Shown: positions 44,501-52,974, numbered from the stretch's first letter. The stretch is 64,000 bases of DNA from Amphiura filiformis (GCF_039555335.1 NC_092628.1:81122315-81186314); one strand, 5' to 3'. Translations and numbers: made by a program. The notes: generated from the sequence alone by a model not told the origin.

Positions 44501-47500
44501 TAAGTTCTTGTGTTTTCGAACTAATGACCCTTCGGACTACGACCTGTAACCAAGATAACTTAATTAAATGGTAACAGTTCATCACCTTTTGCCACTCACA
44601 TGAAACTTTGGCCCACAAAAAGTTAATTTTAAACCTCGTCATGTTTTAATGGTTCAAAATATTTCTTTTTAATATCGGATTCTAAATTTTAATCCTCACA
44701 CTATTTACTATTACAGGCTATAGATAAGGAGGAGAGATTACGGCGACGACAAGAAATAAGAGAAAAAGGATCACCAGAAGCGCCTGCTAGACCACCTCGA
44801 GTCAGAAAGGAGCAGAAGGGTGACAAGAAAGAGGAAGAAAAGGAAGAAGGTATGGTCCAAGTTTCTAATGTTGGTCTGGGGGTTTTGATAGAGCATTGTC
44901 ACAAGAAGCAGTGTCTTAGCCAGTCACCTATACATCCATCATTTTGGACAGGCAGCTTGCTCCTGGGACATGCTACATTAATACCTTTGGCAGATACTAA
45001 ATTCTTAAAACAATGTTTGCATAATATACAAATATTGACTGCTACGAGGGGCATGGTTAAAATTATAGGCCCAAGGTGATCTCAAAACCATAGGCCTCGG
45101 GGCATAGTCATGGTTTTGAGATCACCGCGGGCTTAAAATTTTAACCATGCCCCGAATAAAAAGCAGTCAATATTTGTTTTATATACCAAATCCTAAGATT
45201 CTTGTCATCTGTTTGGTTAAAAGCATCAATTTTGGGAAGAGAAATTAATAGTTTCAATGCGAGTGGCACAGATTACAGTCTGCGATTTCCGCGTAATTAT
45301 ATTTTTACGCTGGGAACAAAGCAAACGCAGAACTATGCCAGGGGCATAGTTACATTTGCAGGCATAGTCAAAACTATGCTCGCGCTTTTAACCAATCGGA
45401 TGACGAAAATCTTTAGACACATAAACCGGTTTCAGTGTGTCAATTTCCCAGTTGGCAAGTGACAGTCGTCAATGGATTGGGCAAGTTGTAAAGGGTCATT
45501 ATGAAAACCTTCCATTAAGTGATTTTTGGGTCAATCCTTCATGTACTTTGTGTACGCTAAACCTAACCCTAATCCTGACCCTAACCCTATTTTTGTGTAC
45601 AATTACATGAAGGAATAACTGAATTCTGTTACTTACCTTGCATTTTTCAGAAGAGAAACCCAGACGTGCACCAAAATCTCCCATCAAAGCAATCAAGGCA
45701 CAGCTTAAGGAACAGAAAATCTTGGAAAAGAAGAGAGAAATGAGACGGCAACGGTCACGTAATAAGAGATACTTCTCTGATGAGTTCTCCTCGCCTATTC
45801 AAGATACCCGTAAAGAAAGTCTCAGGGTGGACGAAAATACACCAACAACAAGCACGTCTACTGAGGTACAGCCAGTGACTCCAATCAAGAGGCCAGTAGC
45901 TGGTAAAATTAAGCCGGTCATACTTAGTTACGGTCTCCGCTTCCGGGAAAGGCGAATTCCGCAAGTGGAAAGCCATTTCCTCCTGTGCAGCTGCTTGTCA
46001 GGAGATCAGCAGAAAAAGATGAGCTCCAGACAACAGAAACAAAAGTCAAAGAGACAAGGAAGGAAACAGGCAAAATTCTCGTTTAATGTGAAGCCGACGG
46101 AGAAGGTGGACGTGAAGAAACAGCAGCAACTGCAGACGCAAAGAGCAAGGCAAAAGAAGATAGAAGAGGAAGAAAAAGGAGGAAGCGATGTTTCCAGATC
46201 ATCAACTCCAGTTCAGGATGAGATGCCTGTGGAGATGACGAAGGAAGAGAAACCAGGACCAAGGAGAGGAAGAGGAAGACCACGTAAGGTGGAAGAGCCA
46301 GCCGAAGATCATTCCAGGTCCTCAACACCGGTGCTGGATGAAGTGTCACCGATGGTGTATGATGTAGCATCTACAAGTAAAGAGGTATGTGTATACTGTG
46401 GTTCCCTTTAATTGGAAGTGATTGATAAATATGCAATCTTCTTTTGGGATGAAATCAAAACTTGACCGGCAGTTGACAGCTAGTTCCATCTGGTTTTTAT
46501 TGTGTAAACAATGGAAACCAGACTGAACTGGGCAGAACCGGCGGTCAACCGCTGGTCCGGTTTTGATTTCATCCCTTACCAAGATTAGTGTGCATGGATT
46601 ATCAACTGCAGATACAAAGAGCAAGGCATAAGGCGCCCCATGAATGTGTGCCAAAAATTGCTTGCCCCCCTTTCATCTCGCCAAAAATGTCTTGCCCCCT
46701 AATTATACCCTCCCCCCATGGCTCATAATTATTGCACAGCCCCTAAGTATATTTTACATAGCATTTCCCTGCAATGAACTGCAAACATTTGAAAAGAGTA
46801 TGTGCTTTCGTTTGTACTCAGCTCTAATACAAATGCAAACTTTGTTCAAACTTTGTTCATTGCTATTTCTCAGCACCATGCAATAGTGGAACACTCCTAT
46901 TGCATGGTGCTGAGAAATAGCTTTGGACATTCTTCCTATTCTGCTAGAAATCAGTGGTATTCATTTGTGAAGTTATATTGTGCGAAATATATTAAGTTGT
47001 GTTTTAGTATCAGTCGTGGGGTTCAAAATGTAGTACATTTGCTGCTCTTTTCTTTTTAGCAAAGTCTGGAAAAAGGGTATCTTGGAGAATATCAATACTG
47101 TGTCTTGTTTCAAACAGAATGTCGTCACTGCGCTTACGGGGTTGCGTCACCAACTAAAAGGTTAGCGCAAGCGATTCAAAACTGCCACTGTAAAACATGC
47201 ACATGGTGTTACTCTCAACTTGAGATGAGATGCACTATAATCAGGGTTTGGGTTTGTGTTTACAACCCTTAGCACATTATTGGCAGTTTCACATTGTATG
47301 CTGTTCTAGACAGATAATTTGCCAGCTGCCGGGGAAACGATTCAAATTTAAAATTCAACTATTTCCCTCCCTATAGGTAATATGCAAGCTTGGTTATGCA
47401 TTTTCTGATTGAATTTGTTGCCTGGCTCTAATTATATAATTTCCTTTCCTAAATTTGCAGCAAATGATATATTTCCGCATGAGTTGGCAAATATTTTATG

Positions 47501-50500
47501 ATCTGCACAAAAGTGTGACAGCCCACAAATATCCTTAGTAAACCATTCATCCAAATGAAAATATTTTACATGTACAACTTTTTTTCTTGCAGATGAAAGA
47601 TGAACCACAGAAGAGAACAAGACGTAAACCTCGTAAATACAGAGACAGTGACCAGGAAGAGACATCAAGACCATCTACACCCGTTCAAGAAATTGTACCA
47701 GCCATTGTTATGGAGGAGACTTCTTATGGACCAAGAAGAAGAGGTAGACCGCAAAAGACACCAGTTGAAGAGAAACCAGTAGAATATTCTTCAAGGTCTT
47801 CTACCCCAGTCCAAGATGAAAATGTCCTAGAGGATATGGAAGTTGATCAAGATGTTTCATCTGCCCTCAAAACAGTTGTGTTGCAAAGTGAACAAGCTTT
47901 CACTCAAAGTGAACAGCCTGTTATTCAAAGTGAAGAACCAGTTGCTCCGATTGACATTGATGAACCAGTTGCACCTGTTGAAGAACCACTTGTTTCTATT
48001 GAAAAACCAGTTGATCTTACTGATGAACCTGTTGCTCAAAGTGAAGAACTGGTTGCCCAAATTGAAGAACCTTTAGTTTCTAGTGAAGAACCTTTAGCTC
48101 ATAGGGAAGAACCTTTAGCTCATAGGGAAGAACCTGTTGGTCCTAGGGAAGAACCCGTTGCCCAAAGTGAAGAACCTGTAGACCAAAGTAGAGAACCTGT
48201 AGACCAAAGTAAAGAACCTGTTGACCAAAGTAAAGAACCTGTTGCTGAAAGTGAAGAACCTGTTGACCAAAGTCATGAAGCTGTTGCCCCAAGTAAAGAA
48301 CTTGATGTTCAAAGTGAAAAACCTGTTCCTCATAGCGACAACATTGTTGCCCAAAGAGAAGAACCTGTTATTCAAAGTGAAGAACATGTTGCTGGAAGTA
48401 AAGAACCTGTTGCTGAAAGTGAAGATACTGTCAGTGACGAACCTATTACTCAAAGTGAAGAACATGTTGCTCAAAGTGAAGAGCCTGTACAACAACCTGT
48501 TGCTCAAAGTGAACAAACCAGTGCTGTAGCAAGTGAACCAACTGTCACTCCAAGTGATCAGGTACAGTGTGTGGAAGAGATGGATGTTGATACAGCTCCT
48601 GCTGAAGAAGTTATATCAGAATCAAAATTAACACAAGAGGAAGACAGAAGCTTGGTTGCAAAAGAGGAGCTGGAGAGTAAGACGGATACTGTAGAGTCTG
48701 TGACAGAAACGAACATTGTAACTGATAATGATCAGGCTGTAAAGGAAACGGGGGATGCAAATGAATCAACAACTCTGAGTGATACTGTGGCTATGGAAAC
48801 AGACTTGAAAGTTGGTGACAGCCCAGTGTCTAATGTAAAGGATGAAGATGACAGTAAAGTTGAAGAGGAGCCAACAAAAGATGATGTTGAAGAAAGTTGT
48901 ATTGATAGAACTGTTACTGCGGAAGAAAGCATCGAAGACAAAAATGTACTAAAAGAAGCTCAGGATGAAACTTTGCAGCCAAGTGGGGAAGGTGAAACAG
49001 AAGAGGTCAAATGTAGCGCTGATGAGCAAACAGAAGCAGGTGATAATGTGATATCAAATGTAGACATTCCAGATGTGTCTGCTAATAAGCAGTCATCAGA
49101 TGATGTTCAACAGGGGCTGAATGTTGATAGTAGCCAAGAAGATACTGCCAAAGTTGACGAGGCAAGTCTTGAAGAGTCAAAGAGAGAAAGTGTTGAAAAA
49201 GCAGAAACTGAAATAGAGGAAAGCAGTTCAGAAAAGACAAATGTAGTTGATATTGAAAAAACTGTTCCATCTGAAGATTCAAATCTTGTGCCTGGTGCAG
49301 ATGGAGATAATGCCACAGAACAAAAATTAAATGAAAAGATAGATTCACTTGAAAAGGATGAGTCAAAATCTGTAGTGGTTCCTCGACCTATTTTGGGTCA
49401 CTCACCAACACCAGAAGATATGCCCAAAGAAGATGAAGCGCCTGAGGCAAAAGAAGAAAATATCCCAACGGTTTCCAAAACAGAATCTGAACTTGCTAAT
49501 AAAGATGCAAAAGAGACTGAAGTTGTGGAAAATGAAGAGCTGTCTGTTCCAGCTGTCGGTAGCTCTCCTACATCAGCAAAAGCAGATGAGGATGAAGCAG
49601 ATGTTGATGTGGAAGAAGCAAACAAGACTGATGCCGAGGAGAACAAAGATGTCAAGAAATCAGAGAGTGAAAAGGATGATAGTGAGGGAAAAGATGATGG
49701 AGAGGGAAAAGAAGAAAGTATAATTGTTCCAGCTCTTGGTCATTCTCCAACTCGGACTCAAAAAGATGATGACAAGGAAGATGGTGAGAAGATGGCGGTA
49801 GATCAAGAACCAAGTGACCTAGATGATAATCCTCCAACCCCAACTCAAGATGAGCCATCATCCATGGATGAGATCTCACCTAGGGAAGCAGATGGGGAGG
49901 AAAAACCAGCTATTCCTATTTTTGCCGTGGCAAGTCCATCAAAGTCTCCTCTGGGTGGATTGTTTTCTTTAAGCAGATCAGTGTCTCAGGAAGGACCTTC
50001 TTCATCGCAAGATTCACCCGCTGCTGCTCGCTCCGTTGCTGGGGAATCATCAGGAGCAGACACCAATGTAGATTCAGAAGAAAGTGTACCTTCCGTGACA
50101 AGGGAAACGAGACAAAGACCAAAACGCAGGGTGTCGGCTCCACAAGATTCCGATTTTGAATACTCCCACCGTAAGCGCTTGAGAACTGAAACTCCGCCAC
50201 CGCCAGTTTTGGAACCTGAGCTTCCTATCGAGCGTCCTCCCGAAGAGGAAACCAGGTCACTATCAACGCGCGCATCAAGACAGCGCCACGTCTCCCCACC
50301 ACAACGGCATTCACCAACCCCAAAAGAGTCTGGGGTAAGAACCAGACACCAGTCTTCTCAATCGACTGAGAGCCAGCAGTCGGTACGTACCCCATCTCCA
50401 GTACCAGCCGAACGAGTGACCAGAGGTCGACGTTCATCGACACGTCAAAGTGAGGAGAAACAAAGTCATCGCTATAGTGATATGGTTTATTATGACACCG

Positions 50501-50637
50501 GTAGAAGGTCACAGAGGCAGCAAGCAGCAGCAACAGCAGCAGCAACCACACCTAGTGTTGGAAGTCGGAGGTCAACCAGAAGGTCGGTTGAAGATAAGAG
50601 TGCAGAAAAACCAACAAGAGGCAAACGAAAACGATAG
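32420..50637 (+). CDS. BOD1L1: BOD1L1 (biorientation of chromosomes 1-like 1), nine exons
   Basis: Spliced gene, joined from 32420-32539, 38005-38129, 38650-38822, 40551-41286, 41856-42146, 43681-44051, 44717-44849, 45651-46384 and 47593-50637. It would encode about 1,908 residues if one T near 41252-41255 is discounted. Vertebrate BOD1L1 is longer, about 3,000 residues. Residues 1-115 are the BOD1/Shg1 domain (IFDQFRRDCLADVDTK, YQNLRQRVEGYV, IIEQVVEPKIQHIFRPQ). Then follow a conserved SGLSDITVSSVHTSDLSSF block, a FLYWCH-like finger, a KEERLRRRQEIREK segment, AT-hooks, a seven-residue repeat and a basic C-terminus. In vertebrates BOD1L1 protects stressed replication forks and acts with SETD1A; the related BOD1 inhibits PP2A-B56. 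A nuclear chromatin role here is inferred from homology. Every intron is GT-AG and phases match throughout. Confidence 0.9.
33707..33726. repeat. 20-bp perfect palindrome
   Basis: AGAGCCCTATATAGGGCTCT, self-complementary without spacer. Confidence 0.9.
34133..34166. repeat. 15-bp hairpin, GGTA loop
   Basis: CTGGACACATCACAC, GGTA, then its exact complement. It lies at the outer left edge of the fold-back. Confidence 0.9.
34155..36245. mobile_element. Fold-back element in intron 1
   Basis: The right arm (about 35775-36243) is the reverse complement of a left arm split in two parts (34160-34410 and 35514-35745). Shared blocks include AGGCAAACCTTAGTTAACAC, TATGTTTTCTATACTTCACT and GATGCAGTTTGATGGC or their complements. 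The spacer between the inner arms is about 30 bp. The left arm is broken by the insertion at 34420-35504. Confidence 0.85.
34420..35504. mobile_element. 1.1-kb insertion in the left fold-back arm
   Basis: Flanked by the 9-bp direct repeat AATGAGACT (34411-34419 and 35505-35513). The opposite arm carries the uninterrupted ATGAGACT site (as AGTCTCAT, near 35988). Inner ends read TGTTCGAGCA and CTCGAGCAA, a short imperfect inverted repeat. No ORF of note. Class uncertain. Confidence 0.75.
38005..38129 (+). CDS. BOD1L1: BOD1L1 exon 2
   Basis: 125 nt between TTTGCAG and donor CA|GTAAGT, phase 0 to 2. It encodes PAYQNLRQRVEGYVSNYLGQ, then HKWEPGMNKNQLRDSLRRQI, the central part of the BOD1/Shg1 domain (family form: PAYQNLRQRV...LNKNQLR). 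Confidence 0.95.
38229..38315 (+). other. pre-miRNA-like hairpin in intron 2
   Basis: A 21-bp perfect stem (38239-38259 with 38285-38305; arm TACTGAGATGTTGATGTGTC plus T), a 3-nt internal bulge, then 7 more pairs (AATGCAC/GTGCATT) and a 25-nt loop. Size and shape resemble a miRNA precursor, but short fold-back repeats are common in this region. Confidence 0.4.
38650..38822 (+). CDS. BOD1L1: BOD1L1 exon 3 (end of BOD1/Shg1 domain)
   Basis: 173 nt between TTCATTACAG and ACAG|GTACGG, phase 2 to 1. It encodes SEMLATGVERIIEQVVEPKI and QHIFRPQIENLVKETL, the conserved C-terminal helix region of the domain, then an acidic, asparagine-rich linker. The Helitron-like element at 38842 begins only 19 bp after the exon end, close behind the donor site. 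Confidence 0.95.
38842..39589 (-). mobile_element. Helitron-like element in intron 3 with 129-bp tandem units
   Basis: The minus strand starts TCCTACTATAATTTACCAG after A and ends AACCGCCTAG before T, like the copy at 17169-18744. The interior has a 129-bp unit repeated three times with near identity (TTTGACCTATGACCTC at 39034, 39163 and 39292), with CCCACCCACCAAGTTTGAG between. Confidence 0.65.
39631..39911. repeat. 280-bp near-perfect fold-back in intron 3
   Basis: Arms of about 130 bp (GAGTAAGATTTAATCTTTCC... and complement) meet at CAATAGGACAGTCAAAATTG. Mismatches are few. No coding. Confidence 0.9.
39912..40550 (+). other. Remainder of intron 3
   Basis: No repeat or RNA gene recognised. 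It ends in TTTCTATTTCAG. Confidence 0.4.
40551..41286 (+). CDS. BOD1L1: BOD1L1 exon 4 (Pro/acid-rich linker), with apparent frameshift
   Basis: Acceptor TCTATTTCAG at 40550, phase 1 in. It encodes proline-rich DIVAPPPEAPPPDLPSEA, long acidic runs, a basic GSKRKRANK stretch (likely nuclear localisation) and the block SGLSDITVSSVHTSDLSSF known from BOD1L proteins. Frame 0 meets TAG at 41255-41257 after TCA TTT. If one T of the TTTT run is skipped, the frame stays open for 31 more nt (SDKLSDGSKK) to a good donor, AAAG|GTAGGC, and the phase then matches exon 5 exactly. Explanations: sequence error, true allele lesion, +1 frameshifting, or a short isoform ending at the TAG. Confidence 0.88.
41361..41572. 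mobile_element. Short MITE in intron 4
   Basis: TACTGTAAAAGTGGAAA on the left is exactly complemented by TTTCCACTTTTACAGTA at 41556-41572. Confidence 0.75.
41856..42146 (+). CDS. BOD1L1: BOD1L1 exon 5 encoding a FLYWCH-like zinc finger
   Basis: 291 nt, phase 1 at both ends, between CAACCAG and AACAG|GTATGA. After a linker (KSPRKSQTEAPVEV) it encodes VKLAHRGKGWFLDKYIYVK, then IFLRCQHKYLCKTVAF and GHHVHPPPD. The pattern of aromatic/Leu/Tyr positions, a Cys pair (RC-x5-C) and a final H-x-H followed by PP matches FLYWCH zinc fingers, although the usual Trp before Cys is Leu (FLRC). FLYWCH domains bind DNA or proteins in nuclear factors. I do not recall one in vertebrate BOD1L1. Confidence 0.85.
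42244..42580. repeat. Fold-back a in intron 5
   Basis: AACTAAATAAGTGATGTGGT, TGAGGAATAAA and AACTACCTCATTTTC on the left recur as complements on the right (GAAAAATGAGGTAGTTTCAT, TTTATTCCTCAACCACATCA). The loop is around 42370-42450. Confidence 0.85.
42706..42972. repeat. Fold-back b in intron 5 with poly-A/T arms
   Basis: AATGCTAGGATCATTC, TTGACATTAAAA(n), AAAGTTATAATTTGTG on the left mirror ATAACTTTGCAC, (T)nAATGTCAA, GAATGATCCTAGCATT on the right. Confidence 0.85.
43466..43650. mobile_element. Short inverted-repeat MITE in intron 5 (CACCCCCTGTGTG family)
   Basis: GAGTGTGAATTTCAAATGG and CCATTTGAAATCTACACCCC are internal complements. ATTAAGATCATGTCTTCCAT and ACATGACCTTAATCTTAC flank them. 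The same family occurs at 52115-52300. Confidence 0.7.
43681..44051 (+). CDS. BOD1L1: BOD1L1 exon 6
   Basis: 371 nt, phase 1 to 0, from TTCTTCCAG to GCC|GTAAGT. It encodes basic then SP-rich sequence (SKKTSGSRKISPIRLSF, IESPKEDIQSP) and RWAAYYEYSMAPEKRPSTKA, then YHSDSEDEDSREVRRKKA. The last part resembles the vertebrate segment ending in SDSDDE followed by a basic helix. The acceptor is CCAGCAG, a NAGNAG site that could include or omit one Ala codon. Confidence 0.9.
44098..44490. mobile_element. hAT-type MITE in intron 6
   Basis: 393 bp beginning CAGCAGTTCTCAAACTGTGG and ending AAGTTTGGGAAGCCCTG, with a GGGTCAC/GGGGGTTGCGG series as in widespread hAT MITEs. Flanks TCTTAGGT (44090-44097) and ACTTAGGT (44491-44498) match at 7 of 8 positions. 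Confidence 0.85.
44717..44849 (+). CDS. BOD1L1: BOD1L1 exon 7
   Basis: 133 nt, phase 0 to 1, from TATTACAG to GAAG|GTATGG. It encodes AIDKEERLRRRQEIREKG, a charged helix like the vertebrate KEERLLRRQINREK segment, then a Lys/Glu-rich tail. The 133-nt size and phases join exon 6 to exon 8 without frame change. Confidence 0.92.
45018..45178. repeat. Fold-back in intron 7
   Basis: CAAATATTGACTGCT, GGGGCATGGTTAAAATT and GGTGATCTCAAAACCAT on the left are complemented on the right, ending AGCAGTCAATATTTG. The spacer is about 20 bp. Confidence 0.88.
45535..45614. repeat. Fold-back with telomere-like core in intron 7
   Basis: TCCTTCATGTACTTTGTGTAC and GTGTACAATTACATGAAGGA flank CCTAACCCTAATCCTGACCC-like sequence. 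It has the same architecture as 10203-10363 with different arms. Confidence 0.75.
45651..46384 (+). CDS. BOD1L1: BOD1L1 exon 8 (first AT-hook)
   Basis: 734 nt, phase 1 to 0, from TTTTTCAG to GAG|GTATGT. It encodes KAQLKEQKILEKKREMRRQR (helical, basic), a Thr/Pro linker, a Gln/Lys/Arg-rich coil, and SRSSTPVQDE, then GPRRGRGRPRKVEEP (AT-hook core RGRP at about 46264-46285), then SRSSTPVLDE. A 99-nt in-frame stretch (45903-46001) bounded by GT and AG encodes unusually hydrophobic sequence with two Cys and could be an exitron. Confidence 0.92.
46862..46921. repeat. Perfect 25-bp hairpin in intron 8
   Basis: 46862-46886 (GCTATTTCTCAGCACCATGC...) is the exact complement of 46897-46921, with a 10-nt loop. 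Confidence 0.92.
47593..50637 (+). CDS. BOD1L1: BOD1L1 exon 9 (repeat domain and C-terminus)
   Basis: 3,045 nt to the TAG at 50635, entered in phase 0 at ATG (internal Met). In order: RTRRKPRKYRD basic stretch; STPVQEI; second AT-hook-like GPRRRGRPQKTP (about 47728-47763); SRSSTPVQDE; about 30 seven-residue EEPVAQS-like repeats (47877-48560); long acidic, Ser/Thr-rich disorder; three VPxxGHSPT-type motifs (about 49378, 49548, 49727); an Arg/Ser-rich region with HRYSDMVYYDTGRRSQRQ; a poly-Gln/Ala tract; and the basic end TRGKRKR. The tail and acidic region suit a disordered chromatin scaffold. Confidence 0.93.
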   Translation: MKDEPQKRTRRKPRKYRDSDQEETSRPSTPVQEIVPAIVMEETSYGPRRRGRPQKTPVEEKPVEYSSRSSTPVQDENVLEDMEVDQDVSSALKTVVLQSEQAFTQSEQPVIQSEEPVAPIDIDEPVAPVEEPLVSIEKPVDLTDEPVAQSEELVAQIEEPLVSSEEPLAHREEPLAHREEPVGPREEPVAQSEEPVDQSREPVDQSKEPVDQSKEPVAESEEPVDQSHEAVAPSKELDVQSEKPVPHSDNIVAQREEPVIQSEEHVAGSKEPVAESEDTVSDEPITQSEEHVAQSEEPVQQPVAQSEQTSAVASEPTVTPSDQVQCVEEMDVDTAPAEEVISESKLTQEEDRSLVAKEELESKTDTVESVTETNIVTDNDQAVKETGDANESTTLSDTVAMETDLKVGDSPVSNVKDEDDSKVEEEPTKDDVEESCIDRTVTAEESIEDKNVLKEAQDETLQPSGEGETEEVKCSADEQTEAGDNVISNVDIPDVSANKQSSDDVQQGLNVDSSQEDTAKVDEASLEESKRESVEKAETEIEESSSEKTNVVDIEKTVPSEDSNLVPGADGDNATEQKLNEKIDSLEKDESKSVVVPRPILGHSPTPEDMPKEDEAPEAKEENIPTVSKTESELANKDAKETEVVENEELSVPAVGSSPTSAKADEDEADVDVEEANKTDAEENKDVKKSESEKDDSEGKDDGEGKEESIIVPALGHSPTRTQKDDDKEDGEKMAVDQEPSDLDDNPPTPTQDEPSSMDEISPREADGEEKPAIPIFAVASPSKSPLGGLFSLSRSVSQEGPSSSQDSPAAARSVAGESSGADTNVDSEESVPSVTRETRQRPKRRVSAPQDSDFEYSHRKRLRTETPPPPVLEPELPIERPPEEETRSLSTRASRQRHVSPPQRHSPTPKESGVRTRHQSSQSTESQQSVRTPSPVPAERVTRGRRSSTRQSEEKQSHRYSDMVYYDTGRRSQRQQAAATAAATTPSVGSRRSTRRSVEDKSAEKPTRGKRKR
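47877..48560 (+). repeat. Coding 21-bp minisatellite (EEPVAQS-like repeat)
   Basis: About 30 degenerate units of GAAGAACCTGTTGCCCAAAGT-type sequence, encoding E-E/K-P-V-x-Q-S heptapeptides within exon 9. Unit length is kept at seven residues in most copies, with single-unit length changes near PIDID, SDEPIT and QQPVA. Length is likely to vary between alleles. Confidence 0.95.
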
Positions 50638-52974
50638 GATCCAAAGATTTTTTTGAGTACTTGTTTACAAATATTAGTTAGGCATGTTTTAACCTTTCCA
50701 GACTTATACTGGTCCTGTGGTACATGTAGCTCAGAACCATCAAGGAATTGCCACTACCTTCTGTAATTAGCCTCTGTATACAGCAGTTGCCAAATTATTA
50801 CTATGTGGCTACTATTTAGCATTAACTTACATAAACAAGTGAAGATGTTTGGTCAGTATTTATTACAATTGTGTGAAGAGAATTTGCCATTCTTTTTATT
50901 ATTTCAGTCAGGATAGTGGATTCTGTATCATATGTTACAGTATATAGCATAAACAATTTAACCCTTTGAACCCTGGCCTACCACATAGTCCCGTACATCC
51001 AACCCTGAGCTTCCTAATGCACTCGAAAATCACCTCGGCATTTTGCCTGTCACACCAAAAGAAAAAGGTCTCCGACCCCTGAACCCCGGTCTCCCAGATA
51101 GCCAAAGGATTCCGATGTAAACGAAACATATCGCAATTGCTGTTACGTGAGCCGCTTTAGCGACTCTTCAGGTTTTTGACACACCATGGTCGAAGCCTCT
51201 ATAGCGGCTCGTCGGGACTACTGTACAGGTTACTGTGAGCTGCTATGGCGGCTCGTCGGGTTCAAAGGGTTAAACTTACGAGATTGCAAGGACGTATGAT
51301 TACTGTCAAGTGGGTTTTCTATAGCATATACTGTAAAACCTCATCTACAAGCATATAGAGTGCTTTTGATGAAAGCTAAATTAATCCAGGCACCATTCAT
51401 CAACAAAATTTAGTTTGAGCAAATAAATTACTGATACAAGAATATACAAACAAGTACTATTGTAAGGCCAATCTATTATATTGGCATATTTACTTTTCGT
51501 ATTAATTTAGCTTTCATCAAAAACACTATATATATGCTTGTAGACAAGGTTTTACGGTATTCCATATCATTGCTGTTTCGTTAAAACCTTGTAACATATT
51601 ATATTGTACATATTTAACACCTAGCAGCTATTGGAGTTAAAAGGTTTTGACGGAACAGCGACAATATTCCATTCCGCAACTTAGGGAAAATAGGGAACTT
51701 GAGAACTACTGCATAGTGTTCAGTCATTGAGCCCCTCAAATTGTTGATAATACAGGGGTGTGAGAGTTATTCTTTTCAGCTGATTTTCTCTTTTTCTGTT
51801 GCCAAAATTTACCAATTTTATTTTCAGCCCATATTTGGCATTTTTACCCTGATTTGACTCTGTTTTTCAGCTTTTAAAAAATAATTTTCCTCTTGTTTGG
51901 TCTGTGGCCTCTCGCACCCCTGATAATACTACCTTGACAAAATTACGGGTTTCTCCATAAAAATGTGAAATGCGTAATAGTTGTGATACTATGCCTCAAG
52001 TTGTGGACAAAATCTGTTAAGTTGCTAGCTGTTAGCAATTCATTGCCTTAATAATTCATGTGCAACACATTAGGCAATTTACTGACAAAAGAGATGGACT
52101 GTTATTTCTTGTGTTGACTTTAAATTCATACACCCTGTATGCAAGACATGACCTTAATCTTCCACACAGGGAGTGTGGATTTCAAATAGGTTTAGCTGGA
52201 TAAGTGGCTCCATTTGAAATCTACACCCCCTGTGTGTGAGATTAAAGTTACGTCTTCAATAGGGGGTGTATGGATTTAAACTGGAATAGCTCAGTAAGGG
52301 GGTTGTTCAACAGTTTCACAATAACAAAGTATACATATTTTTTTAAACCTGTAATTTTAAGATGCATACATTCATAACAAATTATGAAAACAATTGCAAT
52401 TTATATAATTCCTTTCCATAACATGGATAGTTTTTATCCACTCCTTCCATCATATGTATGCTTTTAGGAGATAATGTTGAACGACCTACTAAGTATTCTA
52501 CATTACAGTTGAAAGCCCAAGTATTACTTCAACTTGTTGAAGTTTTCATGTCAGTCATGACCATTTCATTCAAGTAAAAGTATTCCAACTTTGCTTTGTT
52601 GTTACTGCCTATTGTTTAACATTGTACCATTCTAACTTATTTTTAACCCTGATCTACAACTATGGGGATTCACAATATTATGCGAATTTCATCATGGAAT
52701 GACATATCTTTAAATCAAGTGCTACATTGTAATCGAAGACATCGACTGCTCAGTACCAGCAGTGGGCAAGTGCAAATGCTGCCATGTGTATATGAGTACA
52801 ATATACTGTGTGTAAATTGCACTTGCCCACTTCTGGCACTGAGCAGCCGACATGTTTCTTGGTATTTATTTTATCCAGCTTTGACTGAAATACAGATGTT
52901 TTCATTATAATAATTATGTAAAAAGTAATGAACCACATGTGATTTGCCTAAAACAAAGAGGCTGCAAACCCAAA

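Noticed and set aside
48115-48516. Minus-strand FFTLSNRFF-repeat protein
   Set aside because: Antisense shadow of the coding minisatellite in BOD1L1 exon 9.
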